A DNA stretch of 7,448 nt, taken from the NCBI GenBank assembly GCA_946530775.1, contig CAMNAH010000055.1:1-7448 (forward strand), written 5' to 3'. The notes beneath the pieces were generated by a model, which ran no database searches, had not been told where the DNA came from, and saw only the letters and a program-made list of their open reading frames with translations. Below are positions 1 to 5,734 of this stretch, piece by piece (the stretch's first letter is position 1; each line of letters opens with the position of its first letter). Source of the DNA: an uncultured Coriobacteriales bacterium (GTDB taxonomy: Bacteria > Actinomycetota > Coriobacteriia > Coriobacteriales > Atopobiaceae). A program made the translations under genes and the position numbers.

Positions 1-1448
1 TGGGCTACGCGCTCGGCGAGATCTCGAGCCTGGCTGAGGTCATCGACCCCGATGCCGCCGTGGACGATCGCGGCGAGGCGATGGGCTACCTCATGCAGAA
101 GAGCCAGGAGGCCCTCTGCGCGCCCGAGGTGGGCGCCTTCCTCGCCCGCCTCGAGGCCAACCCCGCCGTGCTCAACGCAAAGCAGGCCGCCCAGGTCAAG
201 ATCCTGAAGCGCGACCGCGCACAGCTCCTCGATGTTCCCGTTGAGGAGCAGGTCGCGCTGGGCAAGCTCCAGAACGAGTCGAGCGCCGTGTGGCACAAGG
301 CCAAGCTTGCCAACGACTGGGCAAGCTTCGAGCCCTACCTCGACCGTATCGTCGAGGCGCAGGTGCGCATCGCCGGCTACAAGAGCACCGAGAAGGACCC
401 CTACGATGTGTGGCTCGACGAGTTCGAGCACGGCACCGACCGCGCCTTCTACGACGCCTTCTTCGCCGAGCTCAAGGAGACCGTGGTGCCGCTGCTCGCA
501 GATGTGGTGGCCGCCGGACAGCCTGAGGAGAAGATCGAGGGCGTCTTCGGCGAGAGCCGCCAGTGGGCGCTCGCGCACGACCTCGTGAAGCTCGAGGGCC
601 TCGATACCGACCGTCTGTGGGTCGGGGCGACCGAGCACCCCTTCACGGGCGGCCCGGGGCGCAACTTCGTCATCGTGACCGGCCACGTGCATGAGGACGA
701 TGTTATCTCCAACGTCTACTCCATCCTCCACGAGGGCGGGCATGCCCTCTACGAGCAGAACGTGGACGAGCGCTTCAACCGCACGAGCCTCTGCGGAGGC
801 ACCTCGAGCGGCATGCACGAGGCGCAGTCCCGCTTCTTCGAGAACTACGTGGGCCGCTCCAAGGCCTTCGCGCGACCGCTGCTGAACCTCATGAAGGAGC
901 ACTTCCCCGGTCCTCTGGGCCGCGTCACGCCCAACCAGCTCTATATCGCCGTGAACCGCGCCGAGCCCGGCTTCATCCGCACCGAGGCCGACGAGCTCAC
1001 CTATCCGCTGCACATCTTGGTGCGCTACGAGATCGAGCAGCTGCTCTTCTCGGGCGAGGCAAAGGCCGCCGACGTGCCCGGCCTCTGGCGCGACAAGTAC
1101 AAGAGCTATCTGGGCCTCGATGTACCCGACTACACGCGCGGCCCGCTGCAGGACGTGCACTGGGCGGAGGGCCTCTTCGGCTACTTCCCCACCTATGCGC
1201 TCGGCAGCGCCTACGGCGCGCAGCTCAAAGCGCACATGATCGCCGACGGCGTGGACTTCGACGGCGCCTGCGCGGCGGGCGACCTCGCACCCATCCGCGC
1301 CTGGCTCAGCCACAACATCTGGCGCCACGGCCGCTCCAAGGACCCCGCGGAGCTTATCCAGGCCGCCTGCGGCGAGCCCTTCTCGGCGCATTACTTCTGC
1401 GACTACCTCAAGGAGAAGTTCAGCGCGATCTACCGCCTGAGGGCATAG
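1..1448 (+). CDS. M32 family zinc metallocarboxypeptidase (thermostable carboxypeptidase Taq type), 5' partial
   Basis: This is a cytosolic carboxypeptidase that removes C-terminal residues from peptides using a metal ion. The frame is open from base 3 with no stop, and the GTG at 60 sits inside a continuing helix-like sequence, so the true start lies left of the window. About 481 residues are visible against roughly 500 usual for the family. Counting from the GTG at 60, the motifs are: HPF at 193-195; the zinc site HEGGH at 224-228 (ligands H224 and H228, catalytic E225); HEAQ at 253-256, with E254 the third ligand, 30 residues after H224 as in family members; IRTEAD at 306-311; and GPLQDVHW at 361-368, followed by GYFPTYALGS. 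The DXRxT family motif is replaced by NFVIVT at 202-207. There is no signal peptide or membrane segment in the visible part. dtd starts one base after the TAG, so the two are probably co-transcribed. Family assignment is firm; the physiological substrate is unknown. Confidence 0.93.
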   Translation, partial: GYALGEISSLAEVIDPDAAVDDRGEAMGYLMQKSQEALCAPEVGAFLARLEANPAVLNAKQAAQVKILKRDRAQLLDVPVEEQVALGKLQNESSAVWHKAKLANDWASFEPYLDRIVEAQVRIAGYKSTEKDPYDVWLDEFEHGTDRAFYDAFFAELKETVVPLLADVVAAGQPEEKIEGVFGESRQWALAHDLVKLEGLDTDRLWVGATEHPFTGGPGRNFVIVTGHVHEDDVISNVYSILHEGGHALYEQNVDERFNRTSLCGGTSSGMHEAQSRFFENYVGRSKAFARPLLNLMKEHFPGPLGRVTPNQLYIAVNRAEPGFIRTEADELTYPLHILVRYEIEQLLFSGEAKAADVPGLWRDKYKSYLGLDVPDYTRGPLQDVHWAEGLFGYFPTYALGSAYGAQLKAHMIADGVDFDGACAAGDLAPIRAWLSHNIWRHGRSKDPAELIQAACGEPFSAHYFCDYLKEKFSAIYRLRA

Positions 1449-1449
1449 C

Positions 1450-1902
1450 GTGCGCGCCGTCATCCAGCGCGTCGAGCGCGCATCGGTCGAAGTCGAAGGC
1501 GAGGTGGTCGGCTCCTGCGGGACCGGCTACCTCATCCTGCTGGGCGTTGGCCATGCCGACACCAGAGAGACCGCCGAGAAGCTCTGGCGCAAGATCTTCA
1601 ACATGCGCATCTTCGCCGACGAGGCGGGCAAGACCAACCGCTCGCTCACCGATGTGGGCGGCAGCGTGCTCATCATCTCGCAGTTCACGCTCTTCGCGAA
1701 CTGCCGCCACGGCAACCGTCCCTCGTTCACCGATGCCGCTGGCGCCGCGCTTGCCACCGAGCTCTACGAGCACGTGTGCGCGCTCGCCGAGCACGACCTG
1801 GGACCCGAGCGCGTGGGGCGCGGCATCTTTGGCGCCGACATGCGCGTGGAGCTCGTGAACGACGGGCCCTTCACGGTTGTCCTCGACACCGACGAGCTGT
1901 AA
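1450..1902 (+). CDS. dtd: D-aminoacyl-tRNA deacylase
   Basis: DTD hydrolyses D-amino acids (and glycine mischarged on tRNA-Ala) from tRNA, a proofreading step in the cytosol. The 150-residue protein matches the usual length of about 145-150. It begins with the family start MRAVIQRV, carries the SQFTL motif at 77-81 and ends with the NDGPFT motif at 137-142, which contains the Gly-cisPro pair (G139-P140) that excludes L-amino acids. The RHGNRPSF and FGADM segments are also typical. The start is GTG, one base after the carboxypeptidase stop. A Shine-Dalgarno TGAGGG at 1438-1443, inside the end of the upstream gene, stands six bases before it, which supports this start and suggests translational coupling. 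No intact intrinsic terminator follows: the hairpin at 1923-1950 has no T-tract. Identity is very secure. Confidence 0.95.
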   Translation: MRAVIQRVERASVEVEGEVVGSCGTGYLILLGVGHADTRETAEKLWRKIFNMRIFADEAGKTNRSLTDVGGSVLIISQFTLFANCRHGNRPSFTDAAGAALATELYEHVCALAEHDLGPERVGRGIFGADMRVELVNDGPFTVVLDTDEL

Positions 1903-1922
1903 ACGCACGGTCATAAAAATGT

Positions 1923-2009
1923 CATTCGGCACCTCGCACAGAGGCGAATGGCGCTAAAGTAGTAGAAGCCGCGAACTCGGCGGCATCCGCACGGTATCTG
2001 GAACCCAGA
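1923..2009 (+). promoter_or_regulatory. mscL leader with three short hairpins
   Basis: The 123-base gap between dtd and mscL holds three inverted repeats in a row. The first is 1923-1950: CATTCG/CGAATG outer stem, a GCA bulge, then CCTC/GAGG around a GCACA loop. The second is 1968-1984: GCCGC/GCGGC with a 7-base loop. The third is 1997-2009: TCTGG/CCAGA with an AAC loop, ending just before the ribosome site AAAGGGG at 2013-2019. No T-tract follows any of them. A weak -10-like TAAAGT lies at 1955-1960 without a good -35 partner, so where mscL transcription starts is uncertain. The hairpins are read directly from the sequence; a regulatory role, or an RNA end for dtd at the first one, is inference. 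Confidence 0.35.
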
Positions 2010-2025
2010 CAGAAAGGGGCTTCAA

Positions 2026-2439
2026 ATGAAAGGGTTTATGGACGAGTTCAAGCAGTTCATCGCCAAGGGCAACGTCATGGATATGGCCGTCGGCGTCATC
2101 ATCGGCGGCGCGTTCACAGCCATCGTGAACTCGCTCGTGGGCGACATCATCCAGCCGCTCATCGCCGGCATTACCGGCGGCGAGGAGTCGATCGGCCTCG
2201 TGGTCAAGCTCGGCGCCGCCGAGATCAACATCGGCGCGTTCATCTCCGCGATCATCAACTTCCTGATCATCGCCTGGATCGTGTTCCTCATGGTCAAGGC
2301 CCTCAACAAGATGCAGTCCCTCGTCGACAAGCCCGAGGAGCCCGCCGAGGAGGAGCCCGCCCCCGTGTGCCCGCACTGCCTCGAGGAGGTCAAGGCCGGC
2401 GCCACCAAGTGCCCGCACTGCGGCAGCGACATCGCATAG
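2026..2439 (+). CDS. mscL: Large-conductance mechanosensitive channel with C-terminal zinc ribbon
   Basis: MscL is a membrane channel that opens under lysis-level tension and releases small solutes during osmotic downshock. The 137-residue protein has the canonical amphipathic start (MKGFMDEFKQFIAKGNVMDM), a glycine-rich first membrane helix (about 17-45, with AVGVIIGGAF and IVNSLVGDIIQPL), a periplasmic loop (about 46-68) and a second membrane helix (about 70-93). The usual C-terminal helical-bundle segment of E. coli MscL is not evident. Instead there is an acidic proline/glutamate linker (about 101-113) and a CPHC-10-CPHC pair (C115, C118, C129, C132) that looks like a zinc ribbon of the zinc_ribbon_2 type. 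The ATG start is supported by AAAGGGG at 2013-2019, six bases upstream. A strong terminator follows, so the transcript ends here. The gene faces the trkAH potassium-uptake operon convergently. Channel identity is secure; metal binding is inferred from cysteine spacing. Confidence 0.96.
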   Translation: MKGFMDEFKQFIAKGNVMDMAVGVIIGGAFTAIVNSLVGDIIQPLIAGITGGEESIGLVVKLGAAEINIGAFISAIINFLIIAWIVFLMVKALNKMQSLVDKPEEPAEEEPAPVCPHCLEEVKAGATKCPHCGSDIA

Positions 2440-2468
2440 CGTTTTTCTGCTGACAGCACGCACCCTAG

Positions 2469-2509
2469 GTCCCGCGATTTCCGCTCAACGGTAGTCGCGG
2501 GGCTTTTTT
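2469..2509 (+). terminator. Rho-independent terminator of mscL
   Basis: A 9-base stem GTCCCGCGA (2469-2477) pairs with TCGCGGGGC (2495-2503) with one G-U pair. A small inner CCG/CGG pairing lies in the loop, and six T bases follow directly at 2504-2509. It begins 30 bases after the mscL stop. On the opposite strand no T-tract follows, so it acts in one direction. Confidence 0.92.
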
Positions 2510-2556
2510 GCGCCGTTTTTACCCCTCATGAGGACACTTTGCAACGAATCCCGCAC

Positions 2557-2635
2557 TTTTCAAACGGCACGTCACACACATCGCCTGCGTTTCCGCAGGT
2601 GGAATGGCTTCGATGCTCAACGTGCCCGGTTAAAA
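2557..2635. repeat. Nested inverted repeat in the mscL/trkH convergent gap
   Basis: The gap 2510-2674 has no convincing gene, but three stems nest inside each other. The outer stem is GGCACGT (2566-2572) with ACGTGCC (2620-2626). The middle stem is CATCG (2579-2583) with CGATG (2611-2615). The inner hairpin is CCTGCG (2584-2589) with CGCAGG (2594-2599). Read on the minus strand, which is the trkH transcript direction, the inner loop is GAAA, a GNRA tetraloop. Unpaired parts are cacaca (2573-2578), ctca (2616-2619) and an 11-base bulge (2600-2610). Weak extra pairing (AAC/GTT, TTTT/AAAA on the minus strand) could extend it to 2557-2635. No T-tract follows on either strand, so it is not a classic terminator. 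It could be a 3' RNA-stabilising fold, a small RNA or a dispersed repeat. A separate 10-base palindrome CCTCATGAGG lies at 2524-2533. Confidence 0.6.
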
Positions 2636-2659
2636 CTGCGGTACTCGTTTCGGCAGCTT
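2632..2659 (-). terminator. Possible weak terminator of the trkAH operon
   Basis: On the minus strand, 15 bases after the trkH stop, AAGCTGC (2659-2653) can pair with GCAGTTT (2639-2633) with one G-U pair across a 13-base loop. It ends in a run of only four T, most of them inside the stem. The stem is short and the T-run poor, so this is a tentative call. The neighbouring nested repeat may share or replace its function. Confidence 0.3.
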
Positions 2660-2674
2660 GCAGAAAGCCGCGTT

Positions 2675-4126
2675 CTACCTCAAGAGGCTCCTCCACACGT
2701 GGCGCGAGAACAGCATCATGATGGCGTAGATCTCGAGACGGCCGGCGATCATGAGGAAGCTCAGGATGAGCTTGGCGATGGGGCTCCAGAAGGCAAAGTT
2801 GCCCATAGGTCCCACAGCGCCCAAGCCTGGTCCTATGTTGGAGAGGCATGCAATCGTCGAGGTGAACGTGGTAATGAGGTCGATGCCCTGGATGGAGAGG
2901 GCGAGGCACGACAGCACGATGAGCGACGCATACATGATGAGGAAGATGAGCGTGGTGCGGATGACCTCGGCGTCAAGGCGCTCGCCATCGAGGGTGATGC
3001 GCAGCACGGAGCGGGGCGAAGCCTGCTGGCGGAGGTCGGTGAACGCCGATTTGACGATGATGATGAGGCGCGACACCTTGGTACCGCCGGCGGTGGAGCC
3101 CGCACAGCCGCCGATGATCATGAGCAGCACGAGCAGAACCTTCGGGAACGCCGACCATGCATCGAAGTTGGTGGACGAGAAGCCCGTGGTGGTCATGATG
3201 GACGCCACCTGGAAGAACGCGAAGCGCAGGCCCTGCTTGAGCCCGCCCACGCGATGCGCGATGCTCACCGCGATGGAGACAGTCGAGAAACCCACGATCC
3301 CGAGGTACCAGGCCAGCTCCTCGCTCTTGAAACCCTTGATGGATTTCCGCAGCATGACCATGTAGTACAGGTTGTAGTTGACACCCGAGAGCACCATGAA
3401 CACCGCGACCACCATCTCGAGGTAGACGCTGTTGTAATAGGCCATGCTCTCGTTGTGCACGCCGAAACCGCCCGTCGCGGTGGTGCCGAACGCCGTGCAG
3501 AGGCTATCGAAGAGCGACATGCCGCCTATGAGCAGGAACAGCACCTCGGCGGCGGTCATGGCGATGTAGAGGCGGTAGAGGATGCGCGCCGTGGTTCTCA
3601 TCTGGGGTACGAGCTTGCCCTTCACGGGGCCCGGCACCTCGGCACGCAGCAGGTGCATGGAGTGCTGCTCGTCGAGCGGCATGACGGCCATCATGAACAC
3701 GAGCACGCCCATACCGCCGATGAAGTGCGAGAAGCTGCGCCAGAAGATGATGGAGCGCGGCAGCGACTCGAGGTCGGTGAGGATCGAGGCGCCCGTGGTG
3801 GTGATGCCCGAGACCATCTCGAAGACGGCATCGATATAGCTTGTCGTGGTGCCCGAGAACATATAGGGCAGCGCCCCGAAGAGGCTCATGAGGATCCATG
3901 CGAAGCCCACCGAGACGAAGCCCTCGACGGCGCGGATGCCGCGGATGCTCGCCTTGCGCGAGGGATATGCCAGCGCCAGCGAGAAGATCAGCAGCAGGAC
4001 GATGGTGTTCAGAAACGGCGCGGTGGACTCGCCGTAGATGCCGGCGCAGATCATGGGCAGGCAGAGCAGGCCGGCCTCGATGATAAGCACGCGGGAGAGG
4101 ATCCTGGGGACGATACGAGATTTCAC
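2675..4126 (-). CDS. trkH: Trk potassium uptake system, membrane channel subunit TrkH
   Basis: TrkH is the K+-conducting membrane subunit of the Trk system and works with the cytosolic regulator TrkA. The protein has 483 residues, the same length as I recall for E. coli TrkH, and consists of four membrane-pore-membrane repeats. The four selectivity-filter loops are visible: TTTGAS (109-114), TATGGFG (216-222), TTTGFSS (312-318) and SNIGPGLG (429-436). A glycine-rich loop GGCAGSTAGGTK (339-350) lies where the intramembrane gating loop of TrkH falls, and GRLE (462-465) holds the conserved arginine of the last repeat. The start is GTG: reading back in frame, a TGA is met before any other start codon, so no longer version is possible. 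It begins 7 bases after the trkA stop and is surely co-transcribed with it. It ends with TAG at 2677-2675. Identity is secure (TrkH rather than the shorter KtrB). Confidence 0.95.
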   Translation of the reverse strand: MKSRIVPRILSRVLIIEAGLLCLPMICAGIYGESTAPFLNTIVLLLIFSLALAYPSRKASIRGIRAVEGFVSVGFAWILMSLFGALPYMFSGTTTSYIDAVFEMVSGITTTGASILTDLESLPRSIIFWRSFSHFIGGMGVLVFMMAVMPLDEQHSMHLLRAEVPGPVKGKLVPQMRTTARILYRLYIAMTAAEVLFLLIGGMSLFDSLCTAFGTTATGGFGVHNESMAYYNSVYLEMVVAVFMVLSGVNYNLYYMVMLRKSIKGFKSEELAWYLGIVGFSTVSIAVSIAHRVGGLKQGLRFAFFQVASIMTTTGFSSTNFDAWSAFPKVLLVLLMIIGGCAGSTAGGTKVSRLIIIVKSAFTDLRQQASPRSVLRITLDGERLDAEVIRTTLIFLIMYASLIVLSCLALSIQGIDLITTFTSTIACLSNIGPGLGAVGPMGNFAFWSPIAKLILSFLMIAGRLEIYAIMMLFSRHVWRSLLR

Positions 4127-4143
4127 AGCGACATTATCCCCTC
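4123..4143 (-). promoter_or_regulatory. trkA/trkH translational junction with a three-codon mini-ORF
   Basis: On the minus strand, a GAGGGG ribosome site (4143-4138) abuts the trkA stop TAA (4136-4134). That stop overlaps an ATG (4134-4132) as TAATG, and this ATG opens a frame of only three codons (Met-Ser-Leu) that closes at TGA (4125-4123), overlapping the trkH GTG start (4126-4124) as GTGA. The ribosome site is 11 bases from GTG, longer than usual, and only 3 bases from the ATG, shorter than usual. The bases are seen directly; stop-restart coupling of trkH to trkA is inference. Confidence 0.5.
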
Positions 4144-5492
4144 AGGATGTCCTCGAGGCAGGTCATGCCGGGACGCGTGGTGACCGCGAGCACGCGGTCG
4201 CCCGCATGGATGGTGTTGCTTCCGTTGGGGATGATGCACGCACCCTTGCGGATGAGGGCGGCGATCAGCGTCTCGTCACGCATCTCGAGCTCGGAGAGCG
4301 GGATGCCCAGGCACGGCGAGCCCTGGCGGGCGACGAACTCGAGCACCTCGAGCTGGTCGTCCATCACGCGGCGCAGCAGCTCGACGCCGCTGTCGTAGGC
4401 GGTGTTCTCCATGCCGCGCACATGCTGGAGCACCTGCTCGGCGATGATGGTCTGCGGCTGGATGGGCGTATCGAGCCCGAAGGAGGACGCCATGTCGACG
4501 AAGTGGGCCTCGCTCACCTTGGAGATGACCTTCTCGACGCCCTGGGATTGCGCGTAGCTGCAAAGGATGGTATTGATCTCGTCGACGCCCGTGAGCGCGA
4601 CGAAGGCGTCGGCGCTCTCGATGCCGGCGTCCTCGAGCACCGCAGGCTGGGTGCCGTCATCGCAGAGGACCTCGATCTGGGGGAAGGTGTCCTTGATCTC
4701 CTCGGCAAGCGCGCGGTCGCTCTCGACGAGGGTGACGTCGATACCCGCGGCGATGAGCTCGCGCGTGAGGTAGGTTCCGATGCGGCCGCCGCCGACGATG
4801 ATGACGAAGCGTGCCGCGTGCTTGAAGATGGCGAGCTTCTTGAAGAGGCTGTTGACCTTGCGCGGACCGCCCACCACGAGCACGCTGTCTCCCGCCTGGA
4901 AGACGAAGCTGGCAGACGGGATGAACGCGTTGCCATCGCGCACCACCGCTGCGACGAGGGTGCCGTCGCCGAAACTGCGGTGGTAATCGGTGATGGTGGT
5001 TCCGCAGAGGGGGTTATCGTCCTTGAGCTTGAACTGGACGAGCTCGGCGCGGTCGCCCGCGAACGAATCGACGTTGGTCGCCGACGGGAAGCGCAGCACG
5101 CGGCTGATCTCGTTGGCGCAGGCGAGCTCGGGGTTGATGACGAGCGAGAGGCCGAGCTCCTTCTCGAGGAACAGCACCTCGCGGAAGTTGCCGTCCTCGC
5201 GCACACGCGCGACCGTGCTCTTGACGCCGAGCTTGCGGGCCACGAGGCAGCACAGGATGTTCGACTCGTCGGAGTTGGTGGCCGCGATGAGCAGGTCTGC
5301 CTGCTCGGCGCCGGCAAGCTTGAGCGAATCGATGTCGGCGGTGGCGCAGACCGTCATGATGTCGAGGGTGGTGCTGAGGCGCGAGACGCGCTCGGGGCTA
5401 CGCTCCACCACGGTGATGCTATGACCCTCTTGAGTGAGGTATTTTGCCAGAGCCGATCCGATCTTGCCGGCTCCGACGATGATGATGTCCAT
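4134..5492 (-). CDS. trkA: Trk potassium uptake system, NAD-binding regulatory subunit TrkA
   Basis: TrkA is a cytosolic ring-forming protein that binds NAD(H)/ATP and gates TrkH. The 452-residue protein has the duplicated layout of full-length TrkA (about 458 in E. coli): RCK_N domain 1 (1-125) with the dinucleotide motif GAGKIG (7-12) and acidic E30 at the end of the second strand; RCK_C domain 1 (about 137-215); RCK_N domain 2 (about 228-350) with GGGRIG (234-239) and E257; RCK_C domain 2 (about 365-450). It is therefore the two-repeat form, not a single-repeat KtrA. The ATG start is supported by a GAGG five bases upstream and by MDIIIVGAGKIG aligning with the family start. It is first in the operon, has its own TATAAT promoter, and trkH follows after 7 bases. 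No membrane segments are seen, as expected. Identity is secure. Confidence 0.95.
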   Translation of the reverse strand: MDIIIVGAGKIGSALAKYLTQEGHSITVVERSPERVSRLSTTLDIMTVCATADIDSLKLAGAEQADLLIAATNSDESNILCCLVARKLGVKSTVARVREDGNFREVLFLEKELGLSLVINPELACANEISRVLRFPSATNVDSFAGDRAELVQFKLKDDNPLCGTTITDYHRSFGDGTLVAAVVRDGNAFIPSASFVFQAGDSVLVVGGPRKVNSLFKKLAIFKHAARFVIIVGGGRIGTYLTRELIAAGIDVTLVESDRALAEEIKDTFPQIEVLCDDGTQPAVLEDAGIESADAFVALTGVDEINTILCSYAQSQGVEKVISKVSEAHFVDMASSFGLDTPIQPQTIIAEQVLQHVRGMENTAYDSGVELLRRVMDDQLEVLEFVARQGSPCLGIPLSELEMRDETLIAALIRKGACIIPNGSNTIHAGDRVLAVTTRPGMTCLEDILRG

Positions 5493-5566
5493 GCAAACCT
5501 CGATAGTCCTGGTACCGGCGCCGCATGTGCGCGAGCTGCACCGTTTCCGTACGCATAATCTTTTGA

Positions 5567-5595
5567 ATTATACCTGCGGGAGGTTCAATTCACAA
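5567..5595 (-). promoter_or_regulatory. Sigma-70-type promoter of the trkA-trkH operon
   Basis: On the minus strand a perfect -10 box TATAAT (5572-5567) is preceded at exactly 17 bases by a -35 box TTGTGA (5595-5590), which matches four of six positions of the TTGACA consensus. Transcription would start near 5560, giving a leader of about 68 bases before the trkA ATG. This is an AT-rich island in otherwise GC-rich DNA. Box sequence and spacing are seen directly; activity is inferred. Confidence 0.75.
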
Positions 5596-5697
5596 TTAAA
5601 GCCTTACAGATGTCGGCCAGTGCTCAGCCGCGCGGCGGAAACGTCCCTACCGTTTATGCAAAAGGGCGGGTTGCAGCCCCATACGCCCCTCTCCAAC

Positions 5698-5720
5698 TGG
5701 GATACTTGACGGGTACCCGT
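5698..5720 (+). promoter_or_regulatory. Candidate promoter and palindromic operator of the hydrolase-glpK operon
   Basis: A perfect 12-base palindrome ACGGGTACCCGT lies at 5709-5720, fifteen bases before the hydrolase ATG. Directly upstream, TGGGATACT (5698-5706) resembles an extended -10 box (TGn plus GATACT), which would place the transcription start near 5713, inside the palindrome. No good -35 box is found at 16-18 bases. The palindrome would suit a dimeric repressor blocking initiation, but no regulator gene is present in the window. The rest of 5596-5697 holds a GCCGCGCGGC palindrome (5627-5636) and no convincing gene. Confidence 0.35.
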
Positions 5721-5734
5721 ATGAAAGGACTGCC

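Noticed and set aside
60..62. GTG at 60 as the start of the M32 gene
   Set aside because: The frame is open for 19 codons upstream to the window edge, the N-terminal helix would be cut, and no ribosome site precedes it. The true start is outside the window.
1954..2463. Minus-strand frames covering mscL and its leader
   Set aside because: They run opposite a canonical MscL and through its leader, with low-complexity composition and no supporting start signals.
2566..2626. Nested repeat considered as a tRNA (7-base outer stem)
   Set aside because: After the 7-base outer stem, no T-arm or D-arm can be paired in the right place and the central hairpin has a 4-base, not 7-base, loop.
2557..2635. 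Nested repeat considered as an integron attC site
   Set aside because: The minus strand has AAC near one end and GTT near the other with unpaired bases between, but the flanks (TTTTAAC, GTTTGAA) break the RYYYAAC/GTTRRRY consensus, and there is no integrase or cassette context.
2528..4183. 551-codon open frame on the + strand opposite trkH
   Set aside because: It lies antisense to a clearly functional trkH. Its product is a low-complexity mix of His, Asp, Glu and Arg, as expected from the reverse strand of GC-rich codons. No domain or ribosome site supports it.
4038..5558. 506-codon open frame on the + strand opposite trkA
   Set aside because: Same explanation: full-length antisense shadow of trkA with biased acidic composition and no recognisable motif.
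5656..5709. 17-codon frame upstream of the hydrolase, as a possible leader peptide
   Set aside because: No Shine-Dalgarno sequence precedes its ATG, there is no run of regulatory codons, and the predicted transcription start near 5713 lies after it.
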